DNA of 43,655 bases. Source: an uncultured Lachnospiraceae bacterium (GTDB taxonomy: Bacteria > Bacillota > Clostridia > Lachnospirales > Lachnospiraceae). The stretch is from the NCBI GenBank assembly GCA_944380065.1, contig CALWGM010000039.1:1-43655 (forward strand), in the 5' to 3' direction. Positions within the stretch are counted from its first letter, which is position 1, and each line of letters opens with the position of its first letter. A model generated the notes under the pieces. The model did not search any database, was not told the DNA's origin, and worked only from the letters and a program-made list of their open reading frames with translations. The translations under genes and the position numbers were made by a program. Shown here one piece after another: positions 6,565 through 16,313 of this stretch.

Positions 6565-9500
6565 CTACATATCCTCTGTCTGATCCTCGCATTCCACCGG
6601 GATCATCTGGTTCAGCCGGAAGGAATAGATCAGAATCTCCCTGATTTTTTTGCCGTCAAATGACCGCTCCAGCGCCTCCCCGTAAAGCAGAAGCTGCGCC
6701 CGGTAACGCGCCAGCAGTTCTTCCGCCGTCTTCACCCGGTCCGTCTTATAATCCAGCACCACGATGCCGTCTTCCTCTTCCCAGAACACATCAATGATCC
6801 CCTGCACCAGTACCGGATCCTCCGCAGCTGTCTGCGGCCACACCCGGCAGGCTGGCAGCGCCATCACAAAGGGCTGCTCCCTGCTTAACAGGCCGTTTTT
6901 CGCCGCCGATACCATCCGCGCGGCCTCCGGCGTATGCAGGAAATCCTCCATCTGCCGGAAACTGACCAGTTCCATCTCCTCCTCTGTCATGCGTCCTTCC
7001 CGCAGCATACGCTCTGCAGCCGCCTTCAGATACTGTTTTCGTTCCCCCGGAATCCCCTCCGAAGGAACTGCCGCAAAATCAAGGCATTCCAGGAAACGGT
7101 GCATGGCCGTTCCCCGCAGCGCCCCCCGGTTCTCCCCCCGCTCCTGCACAAACTTCGGAAGATAAGGCGTCGGTATTTTCGGGGGGAACAGGGATTCCGC
7201 CGGATCCTCTCCCAAACTCTCCCTGACCTCCTCCATGGCCCGGTGTTTGATCTCTGAAACAGAAACCTTCTGTTTGAACCATTCCTCGTTCTCATACGGA
7301 TACCGCCAGGACAGGCTGGCGCAGATTTGGCGGTAGATTTTCTCATCGGTCTGCGACAGTTCTGCCAGCAATTTCCGTTTTTCCTCCCGGAGCATCCCCT
7401 GCCGGTCCTGCTCGCCCTTCACCCGCTCCCCAAAATCGCAGATTTCAAAGGAATACCTGTCCCCGTAGCTTCCCAGCGCCGGGAGCACCCAGTCCCAGCA
7501 GCAGACGGCTCCCATACGCACGGAAAACGGAAGCTTCTCCCCTTCCTTCATGGGACGAAACCCTCCGATGGCCTCCTTTTTGGCAAAGCCGGTCAGGATC
7601 AGTTTTTCCTTCGCCCGGGTCAGGGCCACATACAGGATCCGCAGCTCCTCGCCAAGATTCTCCTTTTTGGTCTCCAGGGAAAATACCTGGCGGATCAGGG
7701 TATCTTTCCGGATCCTCTTTTCAGGGTCTGACCATTTCAGCGCCACACCGTATTCCGGATGGAAAATCATACTGCTTTTCATGTCCTGGGTGTTGAAGGC
7801 TTTTCCCATGCCAGCCACAACCACCACCGGAAACTCCAGCCCCTTGCTCTTGTGGATGGTCATCAGACGCACGGCGTTTTCCTGTTCCCCCATCCGCTCC
7901 GCCTCGCCGTAATCCACGTTGTATTTCATCAGACGGTCAATATAACGGACAAAATGGAACAGGCCGTGATAGCTGGTTTTTTCATAGGCCACCGCCTTTT
8001 CCAACAGCATATCCAGATTTGCCCGCCGCTGCGCCCCTGCCGGGAGCGCCGTCACATAATCCCGGAAATTTGTCTCCTCATAAATCTGCCGGATCAAAAC
8101 ATGGACAGGCGTATAAGGAACCCGTTGACGGAACCTGTGCAGCAGTTCCCGGAAACGGGCGGTTTTCTCCGCCAGCTTTTTCCTGCGCGGATCCGGATCC
8201 CCCTCCGGTTCCTCTGCGCCGGACACCTCAGCCGCCTGCCCTGCCAGCCTCCGCACACATTCGTAAAAAGGCAGGCCGGGGTTTTCGATCCGGATCCGGG
8301 CCAGTTCTTCACTGGAAAACTGTCCGATAAAGGAGCGCATCACCGCTGTCAGGGGAATATCCTGCCGCGGATTGTCCAGAATCCGCAGAAACGCCAGCAC
8401 CGTCTGCACCTCCTGCGCGGAAAAATACCCGGTCTGGGAGGACACAATCAGCGGGATCCCCTCCTGCTCAAATACTGCCTGGAATATTTCCGACCAGCCG
8501 GAAAAGGAACGCAGCAGGATCACGCAGTCCCGGTACTGCTTCCCGGGGATCTCCTGATCCTCCACCAGACGGCGGATCCTCTGGGCCACCGCCCGGGCTT
8601 CCGCCGTTTTTTTATCCTCTCCCTGAGGGGCGTCGGTGATCACCAGGCATTCCGGACGGCAGCAGTCCGGTTCCTCATACGGCGCAGGCTCCGCCCCCTG
8701 ATACAGCGCCGCCCCGCTGTCATATTCCACCTTTCCCAGATCGCGTCCCATGATCCGGTAAAAGATATCGTTCACCGTCTCTACCACTTCTCCGCGGCTG
8801 CGGAAATTTTTATGGAGGTCGATGCGCTGCCGCTCCCCCTCATCGGTTGAGTAACCATCATATTTTTCCATGAACAGCTCCGGCCGCGCCAAACGGAAAC
8901 GGTAAATGCTCTGTTTCACATCTCCCACCATAAACAGGTTCTGACGTCCCTCCGGAATACCGGACACCGCCGTCAGGAGCGCCTCCTGCACATAGTTGCT
9001 GTCCTGGTATTCGTCGATCATGACCTCCGCAAACCGCGACCGGAACTCCGCCGCCGTCTCCGTGGGCTCCTTTGTCTGCGGATCCACTAAAATATCCAGC
9101 GCGTTATGTTCCACATCGGAAAAATCCAGCATATTCTTTTTGGCTTTCGCCGCCCCGAACTTTTCCGCAAAGGCGTTGACCAGCGTCACCAGCATCTTGA
9201 CCATCGTTGCTGTTTTCTGCAGCAGCTCCATCTGCCGGACAGGATCTTCGGAAAAATATTTTTTCCGGTAACCGTCGATCTCATTTTTCAGCCGTTTGCG
9301 GGCGTTCGCCACCGCATCCTTTTTCTCCTGGCTGCCCTCATATTTTCTGGCAGGCTTCAGTTTTTTCCACACGATGGCAGAGAGCTGCTCCTGCCAGTCC
9401 TTCAGATGCCTGCAGGACAGCAGTCCCTGCAGCTGACACAGATCGTCCTCCACCGCCTCCGCGTACATCTGCGGCCCATCGTCATCCAGCGTATAGGGAT

Positions 9501-10347
9501 AAATTTCCCGGTAGCGGCTGATCTCCTCCTCTGCACATACATGCAGGTAAAAGAGAAACTCCCTCATCCAGGGCTTTTCTTCCAGCTCTTCCACAGAATC
9601 CGCCTGGTACTGGGCGGCGCATCCATCCAGCCACTCCCGGGGCCAGGGATAACTGCGGGAGAAATCATACATCCGCAGGATCATTTCCCGGATCGGGCGA
9701 TCGCTTTTCGCCGCAGAGTAACTGTCTGTAAACAAAAGAAACTGCGGATCCTTCCCGGCGTAAAATTCTTCCAGCACCTGGTCGCACACATCCTCCCGCA
9801 GCAGGGTCAGCTCTCCCGGATCGCCGATCCGAAAGCCCGGTTCCAGGCCGATCTTATGGAAGTATCCGCGCAGCACGTAGCTGCAGAAGCTGTCAATCGT
9901 GGTGATCTGGGCATTATGGATCAGGGTCATCTGACGCTGCAGATGGACGTTTCCCGGATCTGCCTCCACCGCTTTCTCAATGGCGTTTAAGACCCGTTCC
10001 CGCATCTCCGCCGCCGCAGCGTTGGTAAAGGTCACCACCAGCAGCTGATCCACATCCACCGGATGGGAGGAGTCCGTTACCAGGGAGATGATGCGCTCCA
10101 CCAGCACGGCTGTTTTTCCGGAGCCTGCCGCCGCTGAGACCAGCATGCTGCGTCCCCGCAGGTCAATGACCTTCCTCTGTTCCGGCGTCCAGCGCACAGC
10201 TCCGGCTGTCTGTTCTGCTTCCTTTCTGATCGGAGCAGCGTTTTCCGTCCGTCCATCCTCCGAAGTTTTTCTGTTCTGCTCTTTTCCCACGATCGTCTGT
10301 TCCATCTTCCATACTCCTGCCAATCCTCTGCTGTTTCCCTGCTTCAC
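6565..10347 (-). CDS. addA: ATP-dependent helicase/nuclease subunit A
   Basis: At 1260 residues the protein has the full AddA size. It shows a UvrD/SF1A helicase: Walker A VSAAAGSGKTAVL (about residues 69-81), Walker B MIDEYQDSN, the GDVKQSIYRFR motif, and the late helicase motif RLMTIHKSKGLEFPVV. The C-terminus holds a RecB-type nuclease domain with GIIDVFWEEEDGIVVLDYKTD, where the D...DYK residues bind metal. With AddB it resects double-strand breaks and loads RecA. The start is GTG at 10347, overlapping the addB stop (GTGA) and preceded by GGAGG; an internal ATG 14 codons further (MEQTIVG) also has a GGAG site and is a possible start. Confidence 0.96.
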   Translation of the reverse strand: MKQGNSRGLAGVWKMEQTIVGKEQNRKTSEDGRTENAAPIRKEAEQTAGAVRWTPEQRKVIDLRGRSMLVSAAAGSGKTAVLVERIISLVTDSSHPVDVDQLLVVTFTNAAAAEMRERVLNAIEKAVEADPGNVHLQRQMTLIHNAQITTIDSFCSYVLRGYFHKIGLEPGFRIGDPGELTLLREDVCDQVLEEFYAGKDPQFLLFTDSYSAAKSDRPIREMILRMYDFSRSYPWPREWLDGCAAQYQADSVEELEEKPWMREFLFYLHVCAEEEISRYREIYPYTLDDDGPQMYAEAVEDDLCQLQGLLSCRHLKDWQEQLSAIVWKKLKPARKYEGSQEKKDAVANARKRLKNEIDGYRKKYFSEDPVRQMELLQKTATMVKMLVTLVNAFAEKFGAAKAKKNMLDFSDVEHNALDILVDPQTKEPTETAAEFRSRFAEVMIDEYQDSNYVQEALLTAVSGIPEGRQNLFMVGDVKQSIYRFRLARPELFMEKYDGYSTDEGERQRIDLHKNFRSRGEVVETVNDIFYRIMGRDLGKVEYDSGAALYQGAEPAPYEEPDCCRPECLVITDAPQGEDKKTAEARAVAQRIRRLVEDQEIPGKQYRDCVILLRSFSGWSEIFQAVFEQEGIPLIVSSQTGYFSAQEVQTVLAFLRILDNPRQDIPLTAVMRSFIGQFSSEELARIRIENPGLPFYECVRRLAGQAAEVSGAEEPEGDPDPRRKKLAEKTARFRELLHRFRQRVPYTPVHVLIRQIYEETNFRDYVTALPAGAQRRANLDMLLEKAVAYEKTSYHGLFHFVRYIDRLMKYNVDYGEAERMGEQENAVRLMTIHKSKGLEFPVVVVAGMGKAFNTQDMKSSMIFHPEYGVALKWSDPEKRIRKDTLIRQVFSLETKKENLGEELRILYVALTRAKEKLILTGFAKKEAIGGFRPMKEGEKLPFSVRMGAVCCWDWVLPALGSYGDRYSFEICDFGERVKGEQDRQGMLREEKRKLLAELSQTDEKIYRQICASLSWRYPYENEEWFKQKVSVSEIKHRAMEEVRESLGEDPAESLFPPKIPTPYLPKFVQERGENRGALRGTAMHRFLECLDFAAVPSEGIPGERKQYLKAAAERMLREGRMTEEEMELVSFRQMEDFLHTPEAARMVSAAKNGLLSREQPFVMALPACRVWPQTAAEDPVLVQGIIDVFWEEEDGIVVLDYKTDRVKTAEELLARYRAQLLLYGEALERSFDGKKIREILIYSFRLNQMIPVECEDQTEDM

Positions 10348-13300
10348 ACAACAGATCCTCCGCTGTCTTTCCCGGCATCGCGCTTTTTCTGCTTCTGCCC
10401 CGTCTGTTCGCTGATCTTCTCCCAGATCTCCTCGTCCTTCAGCTTCTCCTCCGCCCGGTAGCCATAGCCCGGCATCCGTCCGTCAAAACCGCACACGCTC
10501 CGGTATTCACAGTAATCGCATCCGGTCTGATCGCCGAGGCGGTAGGGATTCACATCAATCTCCCCCGCTAAGATCGCGTCGGCCGCCTGCCGGATCTGCT
10601 CCTGCACATAGGCGGAGAGTTTTTCAAAATTCTCTGTGGACGCCGTCTGGGCGCCCCGCCTGCTCACCGACAGATCCTGGTTCAGGGAGATCGGAATCAC
10701 ATCCGAGGTGCGTTTTTCAGGAAGTTCCCGATCCATATGCGTATAGGCCTCCGGCTCCAAACTGACCAGGCCGTTTAAACGCAGCTGTTTCAGCACCTCC
10801 GTCAGAATCTCCTGCTCTGACAGCGCTTCTTCTGTTTCCACCATGGGATCATCCAGATGATAGTAGAAAATCCCCGCCGGGAGCACCTCTTTGCCCGGAT
10901 GCTCCTGTTTCACCTTCTCCATGGCGGCGTTCAGATACACCACCAGCTGCAGCTGTCTTCCGTAATATAACTGCAGCAGCTGGAATTTGGTATGTCCCGA
11001 TTTATAATCAATGACCTTCACATAAACCTGATTTTCATTTTCATAGGTATCCACACGGTCCACGCGCCCTACCGTGCGCATCATGGACTCCGGCGTCAGC
11101 CGGCTCACCTGTGAAAACTCTACCTCATAACCCTCCGGCCGGAAATCGCCCCGCCGGATCTGCTGGGTCAGCGCCCAGACGCTCTTTCGCATGATCCGGT
11201 AAATCCGCTCCAGCACATAGGCGCTGCGGGCAGACTCTGTCAGCGATTCGTTGGGCATGGACAGAACCGCCTCCTCCATGGCCTCCCGCAGCAGCTGTTC
11301 CTGCTGTTCCTCCGTCACGCTCTCCCAGCTGTACTGCTCTTCCAGACGGACACAGAATCCCCGCAGGATCTCATGGAACATGCTTCCCATATCCAGATCT
11401 TCAAAGGCAAACGCCTGCCTCTCCGCCAGCTTCAGCCCATACTCTAAAAAATGGGCGAAGGCGCACCTGGCAAACAGCTCCAGGCGGGTCACCGATCCGG
11501 TCAGCACAGTCCCATACAGCAGCCTGGCCACATCAGCCTCTAAGGATTCTCCCGCAAAAACAGAAAATCCCGCCTCAAAATACTCCCGGATCAGGGGCGC
11601 CCAGTCCGGCTGTCCCGAAAACCACCGGTGCAGCGCCTTCCACTCCGGAAGAATCTTCCCCCTGTGCGCCAGCAAAAGCCCGCTCAGGTAGGCGTCCACA
11701 CTGCCCCGCGCCGTCACCGCCGGAAGCGGTTCTTCCGGATCGATCTCCGTCAGCAAAAGCTTCGGAAACAGCTTTTGCAGCACGCCGATCAGATAGGAAG
11801 GACGCGATGCCTTTCCCTCACTGTCCATCCTGGAACAGGTCAGGTACAGCGCCCGGGAAGGTTTGGTCAGATTCCAGTAGAGATAGAAACGCTGCAGAAA
11901 TACCTGCTCCCTGGCTCCCGGCGCCAGCTCCAGTTCCTGCTCCGCCATCCGCTCCCGGTCATACTGAGAGAGGATGCTGCCCCGCCCGGCGCTTCTGGGG
12001 ATCAGCCCGTCATTCACGCCCAGGAAAAACAGGATCCGGATCCCCTCCAACCGGGTTCTCTCAATATCCCCCAAAATCAGACAGTCATTCCCCTGAGGGA
12101 TACTGCCCACCTTCGCCGTGGCCAGCCCGGCTTCCAGGATATCGGTATACTCCGCCAAAGATAACACCTCATCCCCCAGCAGGTCCACAAACTTGTCAAA
12201 CAGATCCACCACAATCTTATATATCTGCCGGTACTCGCTGGCCAGGACTTCCTGTCCCTCTGCCTCAAATCCTTCCATAGCCTCCCGCAGCTGCTCTTCC
12301 ACAGACAGACTCTGCAAAAATCCAAACAGCGCCTGTGTCCACTCCCGTACAGAAGCTCCTTTCCTGGAGAATGCTGCAGTTAGCGGCTGAATCAGCTCCC
12401 AAAACCGCTGGCGCAGATCATTCAGCCGGGCCAGCTCCTGCTGCAGCGCTTCCTCATCCGCCCGGATCCTGCCGTGCTGACGGGAAGGCCGCAGAAAATG
12501 CTTTTTCCATCGGTTTCTGCCGTGGATTCCCTTTTCCAGGCAGTAATTTTCCAGCAGATCCATCTCTTCCATGGAAAAACCGCACAGACCTGTCCGCAGG
12601 CAGCGGAACACGCTTTCCTCCGAAAAATCCGTCTCCAGCATCTCCAGCGCACCGCGGAGCAGCTCTGTCAGCGGGTGATAAAGCACCGACTGTTTCACAT
12701 CCACAAAATAGGGAATCCCGTAACGTCCAAACACCGCCTCTGCGTAGGGTTCATACCGCTCTACACTGCTGGCGACGATGGCGAAATCCCGGTAGCGGTA
12801 TCCCTTTTCCCGCACAATCCGGGAGATCCTGGACGCCGCGAACAAAAGCTCCGCCTCCGGGTTCAGCAGGGAAAACAGCTGCAGAGTCTCCCCGCAGTCC
12901 TCCCCATAGCTCCTGCGGCGGATCCGGAACAGATTCTGTTCCAGATGGTGCAGCACCGGATTCCCGGCAAAGCGGCTGTTTTCATCCGCCTGCAGGCAGA
13001 CGGGTTCCCCAATCTCTGTCCGGCTCTCCCTCGCCGCCGTCAAAAGAGCCTGCACCATCTTATGGCTCATATAAAACAGCTCCTGCACACCGGCGTTTTC
13101 ATAAAGTCCCTCCCTGATATCCAGCGTCACCGTCACATAGACGTCTTTCGCCAGATACAGAAGCTGGCGCAGAAGCTTTAACTGCACCGGCGTAAATCCG
13201 GTATACCCGTCAAATACAAACACCGCGTCCCGCAGAAGCGCCGAATCAGCGGCATATTCCATCAGGAGTTCCAGCCGTTTCTCCGCCGTCACGTAATCTC

Positions 13301-13811
13301 CCTGCAGATAATCGTCAAACTCCCGGTAAATACAGAGGATATCCTTCAGCTTCAGATACAGCGCCGACGTTTCCGGCAGCCCGTTTACAAACGCAGTTAG
13401 ACGGTCCGGGGAAATATCATACTGCATCAGCTCGGAAATCATGGATTTCAGTTCTCCGATATAGCCCATTTTTTTCAGGCTGCCCCGCAGGACGGTCAGC
13501 TCCGCCTCTTTCTCCGCCACGATCCGCCTTAAAACCAGGCTTTTTCCGGTCTCCTCCATCACGGTATGACGGACGCCCAGCTCATCAAAGACACGGTAGG
13601 CCAGGCGGTCAAAGCTGACCACATCCACGTTGCGGATCACACCATTTTCTGAATGCCCCACCAGACTTTTCTGCGTGCTCATGGTAAACTGCTCCGGCAC
13701 AACCACATAGAACCGCCCATAGGGCTGACCGGCAGCCATATCGACGGTCTTCCGGTAAATGTATTCTGATTTTCCGTTCCCGGAATTCCCATAGATAAAT
13801 GTAAGAGCCAT
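10344..13811 (-). CDS. addB: ATP-dependent nuclease subunit B
   Basis: The 1155-residue protein has the AddB features: an N-terminal P-loop (GNSGNGKS, residues about 6-13), an inactive-helicase-like body, and a C-terminal nuclease domain with VKVIDYKSG. Four cysteines that would hold the AddB iron-sulfur cluster are visible: one in LFARCAF and three in CDYCEYRSVC near the C-terminus. The start chosen is ATG 13811 (MALTFIYG), 7 bases after AGGGGGA; the frame stays open for 27 more codons upstream but those lack a good site and the homology starts with MALTF. It pairs with addA by a 4-base overlap. A terminator separates it from uppP. Confidence 0.96.
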   Translation of the reverse strand: MALTFIYGNSGNGKSEYIYRKTVDMAAGQPYGRFYVVVPEQFTMSTQKSLVGHSENGVIRNVDVVSFDRLAYRVFDELGVRHTVMEETGKSLVLRRIVAEKEAELTVLRGSLKKMGYIGELKSMISELMQYDISPDRLTAFVNGLPETSALYLKLKDILCIYREFDDYLQGDYVTAEKRLELLMEYAADSALLRDAVFVFDGYTGFTPVQLKLLRQLLYLAKDVYVTVTLDIREGLYENAGVQELFYMSHKMVQALLTAARESRTEIGEPVCLQADENSRFAGNPVLHHLEQNLFRIRRRSYGEDCGETLQLFSLLNPEAELLFAASRISRIVREKGYRYRDFAIVASSVERYEPYAEAVFGRYGIPYFVDVKQSVLYHPLTELLRGALEMLETDFSEESVFRCLRTGLCGFSMEEMDLLENYCLEKGIHGRNRWKKHFLRPSRQHGRIRADEEALQQELARLNDLRQRFWELIQPLTAAFSRKGASVREWTQALFGFLQSLSVEEQLREAMEGFEAEGQEVLASEYRQIYKIVVDLFDKFVDLLGDEVLSLAEYTDILEAGLATAKVGSIPQGNDCLILGDIERTRLEGIRILFFLGVNDGLIPRSAGRGSILSQYDRERMAEQELELAPGAREQVFLQRFYLYWNLTKPSRALYLTCSRMDSEGKASRPSYLIGVLQKLFPKLLLTEIDPEEPLPAVTARGSVDAYLSGLLLAHRGKILPEWKALHRWFSGQPDWAPLIREYFEAGFSVFAGESLEADVARLLYGTVLTGSVTRLELFARCAFAHFLEYGLKLAERQAFAFEDLDMGSMFHEILRGFCVRLEEQYSWESVTEEQQEQLLREAMEEAVLSMPNESLTESARSAYVLERIYRIMRKSVWALTQQIRRGDFRPEGYEVEFSQVSRLTPESMMRTVGRVDRVDTYENENQVYVKVIDYKSGHTKFQLLQLYYGRQLQLVVYLNAAMEKVKQEHPGKEVLPAGIFYYHLDDPMVETEEALSEQEILTEVLKQLRLNGLVSLEPEAYTHMDRELPEKRTSDVIPISLNQDLSVSRRGAQTASTENFEKLSAYVQEQIRQAADAILAGEIDVNPYRLGDQTGCDYCEYRSVCGFDGRMPGYGYRAEEKLKDEEIWEKISEQTGQKQKKRDAGKDSGGSVV

Positions 13812-13858
13812 AGATTCCCCCTGCCCGTCCGTTTCCGGGACAAGATTCCCGTAAAGTG

Positions 13859-13886
13859 AAAAAAAGGCCAGGAACTCTCCTGGCCT
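13859..13886 (-). terminator. Intrinsic terminator of uppP
   Basis: AGGCCAGGA (13865-13873) and TCCTGGCCT (13878-13886) form a 9-bp stem with a 4-base loop; on the minus strand it is followed by a run of seven U. It lies 10 bases after the uppP stop and upstream of addB. Confidence 0.88.
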
Positions 13887-13896
13887 CCCCATGTAC

Positions 13897-14718
13897 TCAA
13901 TGCGCCGCCGCGAAATAGATCAGCACCGCCGCGCCCAGAATGATCCGGTACCAGCCAAACACCTTGAAGTCATGCTTTTTGATGTAAGACATCAGGAAGC
14001 GAATGGCCAGAATCGACACCACAAACGCCACAACCATGCCCACCGCCAGCAGCATCAGTTCATCTGACATAAAACTGCCCTCATACTTTACCACCTTGAT
14101 GGCGCTGCCGCCCAGCATGGCCGGGATCGCCAGGAAAAAGGTAAACTCCGCCGCCGTGGTACGGGAAATGCCCAAAAGCAGGGATCCCATGATGGTGGAA
14201 CCGGAACGGGACGTACCGGGGAATACGGCCGCGATCATCTGGAACACGCCGATCAGGAACGCTTTCCCGTAAGAAATATCATCGATGGAATCCACCGTCG
14301 GAACCCTCCTCCTGTTGCGATTTTCGATCAGGATAAACAGGATGCCGACTATGATCAGCATGATGGCCACCGTCAGATAATTATAAAAAACAGCTGTGAA
14401 AATATCGTCCCACAGAATACCCACCACCCCGGCCGGAATGGAAGCCACGATGATCTTCAGCCACATCACGCACTTTTTGCGGTCAATGCGGCAGCCATGG
14501 TCAAACTGAAGCGGGATCAGCTTCTTCCAGTACATCACGATCACCGCCAGGATCGCCCCCAGCTGGATCACCACCAGAAACAGATCCCAGAACTGTTCGC
14601 TGACATCTAACTTCACAAACTCATCCAGCAGGATCATGTGCCCGGTGCTGCTGATAGGCAGCCATTCGGTGATACCCTCCACAATACCGTAGAGTATCGA
14701 TTTCAGAATCTCTATCAT
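13897..14718 (-). CDS. uppP: Undecaprenyl-diphosphate phosphatase
   Basis: The 273-residue integral membrane protein has the BacA/UppP signatures: GIVEGITEWLPISSTGHMIL near the N-terminus (catalytic Glu and the SSTGH segment) and the second motif AVFPGTSRSGSTI. It dephosphorylates undecaprenyl diphosphate to recycle the lipid carrier of peptidoglycan synthesis and gives some bacitracin resistance. ATG 14718 (MIEIL) lies 8 bases after GGAGG; a TTG start five codons earlier would place the ribosome site inside the gene. It appears to be a single-gene unit with its own terminator. Confidence 0.95.
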   Translation of the reverse strand: MIEILKSILYGIVEGITEWLPISSTGHMILLDEFVKLDVSEQFWDLFLVVIQLGAILAVIVMYWKKLIPLQFDHGCRIDRKKCVMWLKIIVASIPAGVVGILWDDIFTAVFYNYLTVAIMLIIVGILFILIENRNRRRVPTVDSIDDISYGKAFLIGVFQMIAAVFPGTSRSGSTIMGSLLLGISRTTAAEFTFFLAIPAMLGGSAIKVVKYEGSFMSDELMLLAVGMVVAFVVSILAIRFLMSYIKKHDFKVFGWYRIILGAAVLIYFAAAH

Positions 14719-14870
14719 CTTTCTTACCTCCAAAATATATCCGCTCTATTTTAGCACGGATTTCCCATATATTCTATGGCTAATTTGCATTTTAAAGATA
14801 ATTAAGAAAGTAAAATCCTTCAAATTATTTTTTCTCTCCCGGCTGATCCGCGTCTCATACTGCGTTTTGC

Positions 14871-16040
14871 TCAATCATTTCTCCAAAATTTCTGCACCAT
14901 CTCACCGGCCAGATCCGGATCCATCCCCATCCTGTCGCAGAGGACTCTGCCCGCCTCGGCACGGCTCTTCCCCTGCTCCCGGCATTCTTCAACCAGACTG
15001 CGGCTGACCTTCTCCAACATAAGATTCTGGCTTTCCAGCTGATTCGTTTTTTCCTGCAGTTTGGCATCTCTTTCTTCTATCTGCGCGTCCTTCTCCTCTA
15101 TCTGTGCGTCCTTCTCCTTCAGCTGTTCCCCCTGCTTCCGGATCTCCGCCTCCATCTCATCGATCATATACTGCGCTGTGTTCCGGTCCAAGATCCTCAG
15201 TTCTTCTGAAAACATATCCATCACCTTCTCCGTGTTGCAGCAGGCTGTGTAAAGATCCCGGTACAGGTTCTCAAACCACGGATACTGATCCAGCAGGGAT
15301 ACGATCCGGTCCGGATCATCCGTACCGAGGAACATCAGCCATGCGTCCATCTCGTTCTCTATATTGCTATTTTGATGGATTTCAAAGTAGATGTCAAGGT
15401 TGACAAAAACAAATTTCTGCAGAAGCTCCAGCGGGATGCCGCTGTCTAAGACCTGGCCGCTGCGGTGGATGTAGCAGCCGGAAGAATTCCTGAATTCGGA
15501 CGGGCTTTTCTCATAAAAAATAATCGTATACACACTTTTGATATCGCGGTAGGAAAACTTTCTGCCGGCCTTCGCGCTCTCCTTCTTTTCCCTCCGGTAC
15601 TGCCGCATCAGCAGGTCAGCCGAGTAACAGGCTGCCCGCTGGCCTGGAAAAGCATAGCCGTTTTTCTGGCATTCCACATTGGCTATGCTCCCGTCTGCCA
15701 GCCGGACAACAATGTCCATAATCAGCAGGCTCCCTTCGTCCGCAATCTTCACTCCCTCATTGGGAAGCACCGTTAAAATTTTCACCTGCTGCTGAAGCAG
15801 CAGAGACAAAATCCTCTCCAGCCGTTCCGGATGCACCTCGGGATCAAGCACGATTTTAAAATAGCCGTCATAAAGCATCTTCACCCCTGCTGCCCCGGTA
15901 AAAATATCCAGGAACAGCTCCTGCTGCTCCGGCTCCCACGCGCGGAATTCATTCCGAAGATGTTCGTTCTCCTGAATCTCCAGTAAAATCTGTTCCCGTG
16001 AGCGGATCATCGGGAAACGCTGCTGCAGTTTGTTTGCCAT
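14871..16040 (-). CDS. Rpn-family recombination-promoting nuclease (PD-(D/E)XK transposase-like)
   Basis: The 389-residue protein resembles Rpn/YhgA-type proteins (PF12784 group). The nuclease core is at residues about 40-200: LYDGYFKIVLDPE, then D-I-V-V-R-L-A-D-G...NVECQKN, an ExQ version of the PD-(D/E)XK site, followed by YSADLLMRQY and IYTIIFYE-like strands. Residues about 300-345 form a heptad coiled coil (EKDAQIEEKDAQIEE...), and the C-terminal part resembles a short three-helix domain with GRVLCDRMG. The start ATG 16040 follows GAGGAGG. Family members cut DNA in vitro and promote RecA-independent recombination, and many copies occur in Lachnospiraceae genomes. I see no inverted repeats or target duplication around it. 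The 273 bases upstream hold no gene. Confidence 0.85.
   Translation of the reverse strand: MANKLQQRFPMIRSREQILLEIQENEHLRNEFRAWEPEQQELFLDIFTGAAGVKMLYDGYFKIVLDPEVHPERLERILSLLLQQQVKILTVLPNEGVKIADEGSLLIMDIVVRLADGSIANVECQKNGYAFPGQRAACYSADLLMRQYRREKKESAKAGRKFSYRDIKSVYTIIFYEKSPSEFRNSSGCYIHRSGQVLDSGIPLELLQKFVFVNLDIYFEIHQNSNIENEMDAWLMFLGTDDPDRIVSLLDQYPWFENLYRDLYTACCNTEKVMDMFSEELRILDRNTAQYMIDEMEAEIRKQGEQLKEKDAQIEEKDAQIEERDAKLQEKTNQLESQNLMLEKVSRSLVEECREQGKSRAEAGRVLCDRMGMDPDLAGEMVQKFWRND
15061..15121 (-). repeat. In-gene 21-bp tandem repeat encoding a heptad coiled coil
   Basis: Within the Rpn gene, near-identical 21-bp units encode EKDAQIE, EKDAQIE and ERDAKLQ. The unit length matches one coiled-coil heptad, so copy-number change by slippage would lengthen or shorten the coil without breaking the frame. 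Confidence 0.7.
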
Positions 16041-16313
16041 ACAGTATCCTCCTCTTTCCATAGATAAAAAATAAGGTGTCCAGGCATAGAAATCTTCTGA
16101 AATAAAGAGATAATTAAGATTCCGGAAACAGATTCCCGGATCAGACCATTTGATTTTATGCCTGAAAACACGATACCATATCCGGCAAATTATGTCTATC
16201 CTGCCAACAGAAAAATCACAGTTCTTTCACAGAACCACGAAAGAAAGGTGAGACACACCAGCTCCAGCAGCGCAGATTTCCCTTCACTGTAATCCCCCCT
16301 CTCCGCTATATGT

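Noticed and set aside
7759-8850. 363-codon plus-strand ORF antisense to addA
   Set aside because: Mirror frame of a GC-rich gene; His/Pro/Arg-rich product without domain, addA is certain.
14871-16040. Rpn gene as part of an insertion sequence
   Set aside because: No terminal inverted repeats or target-site duplication found around it.
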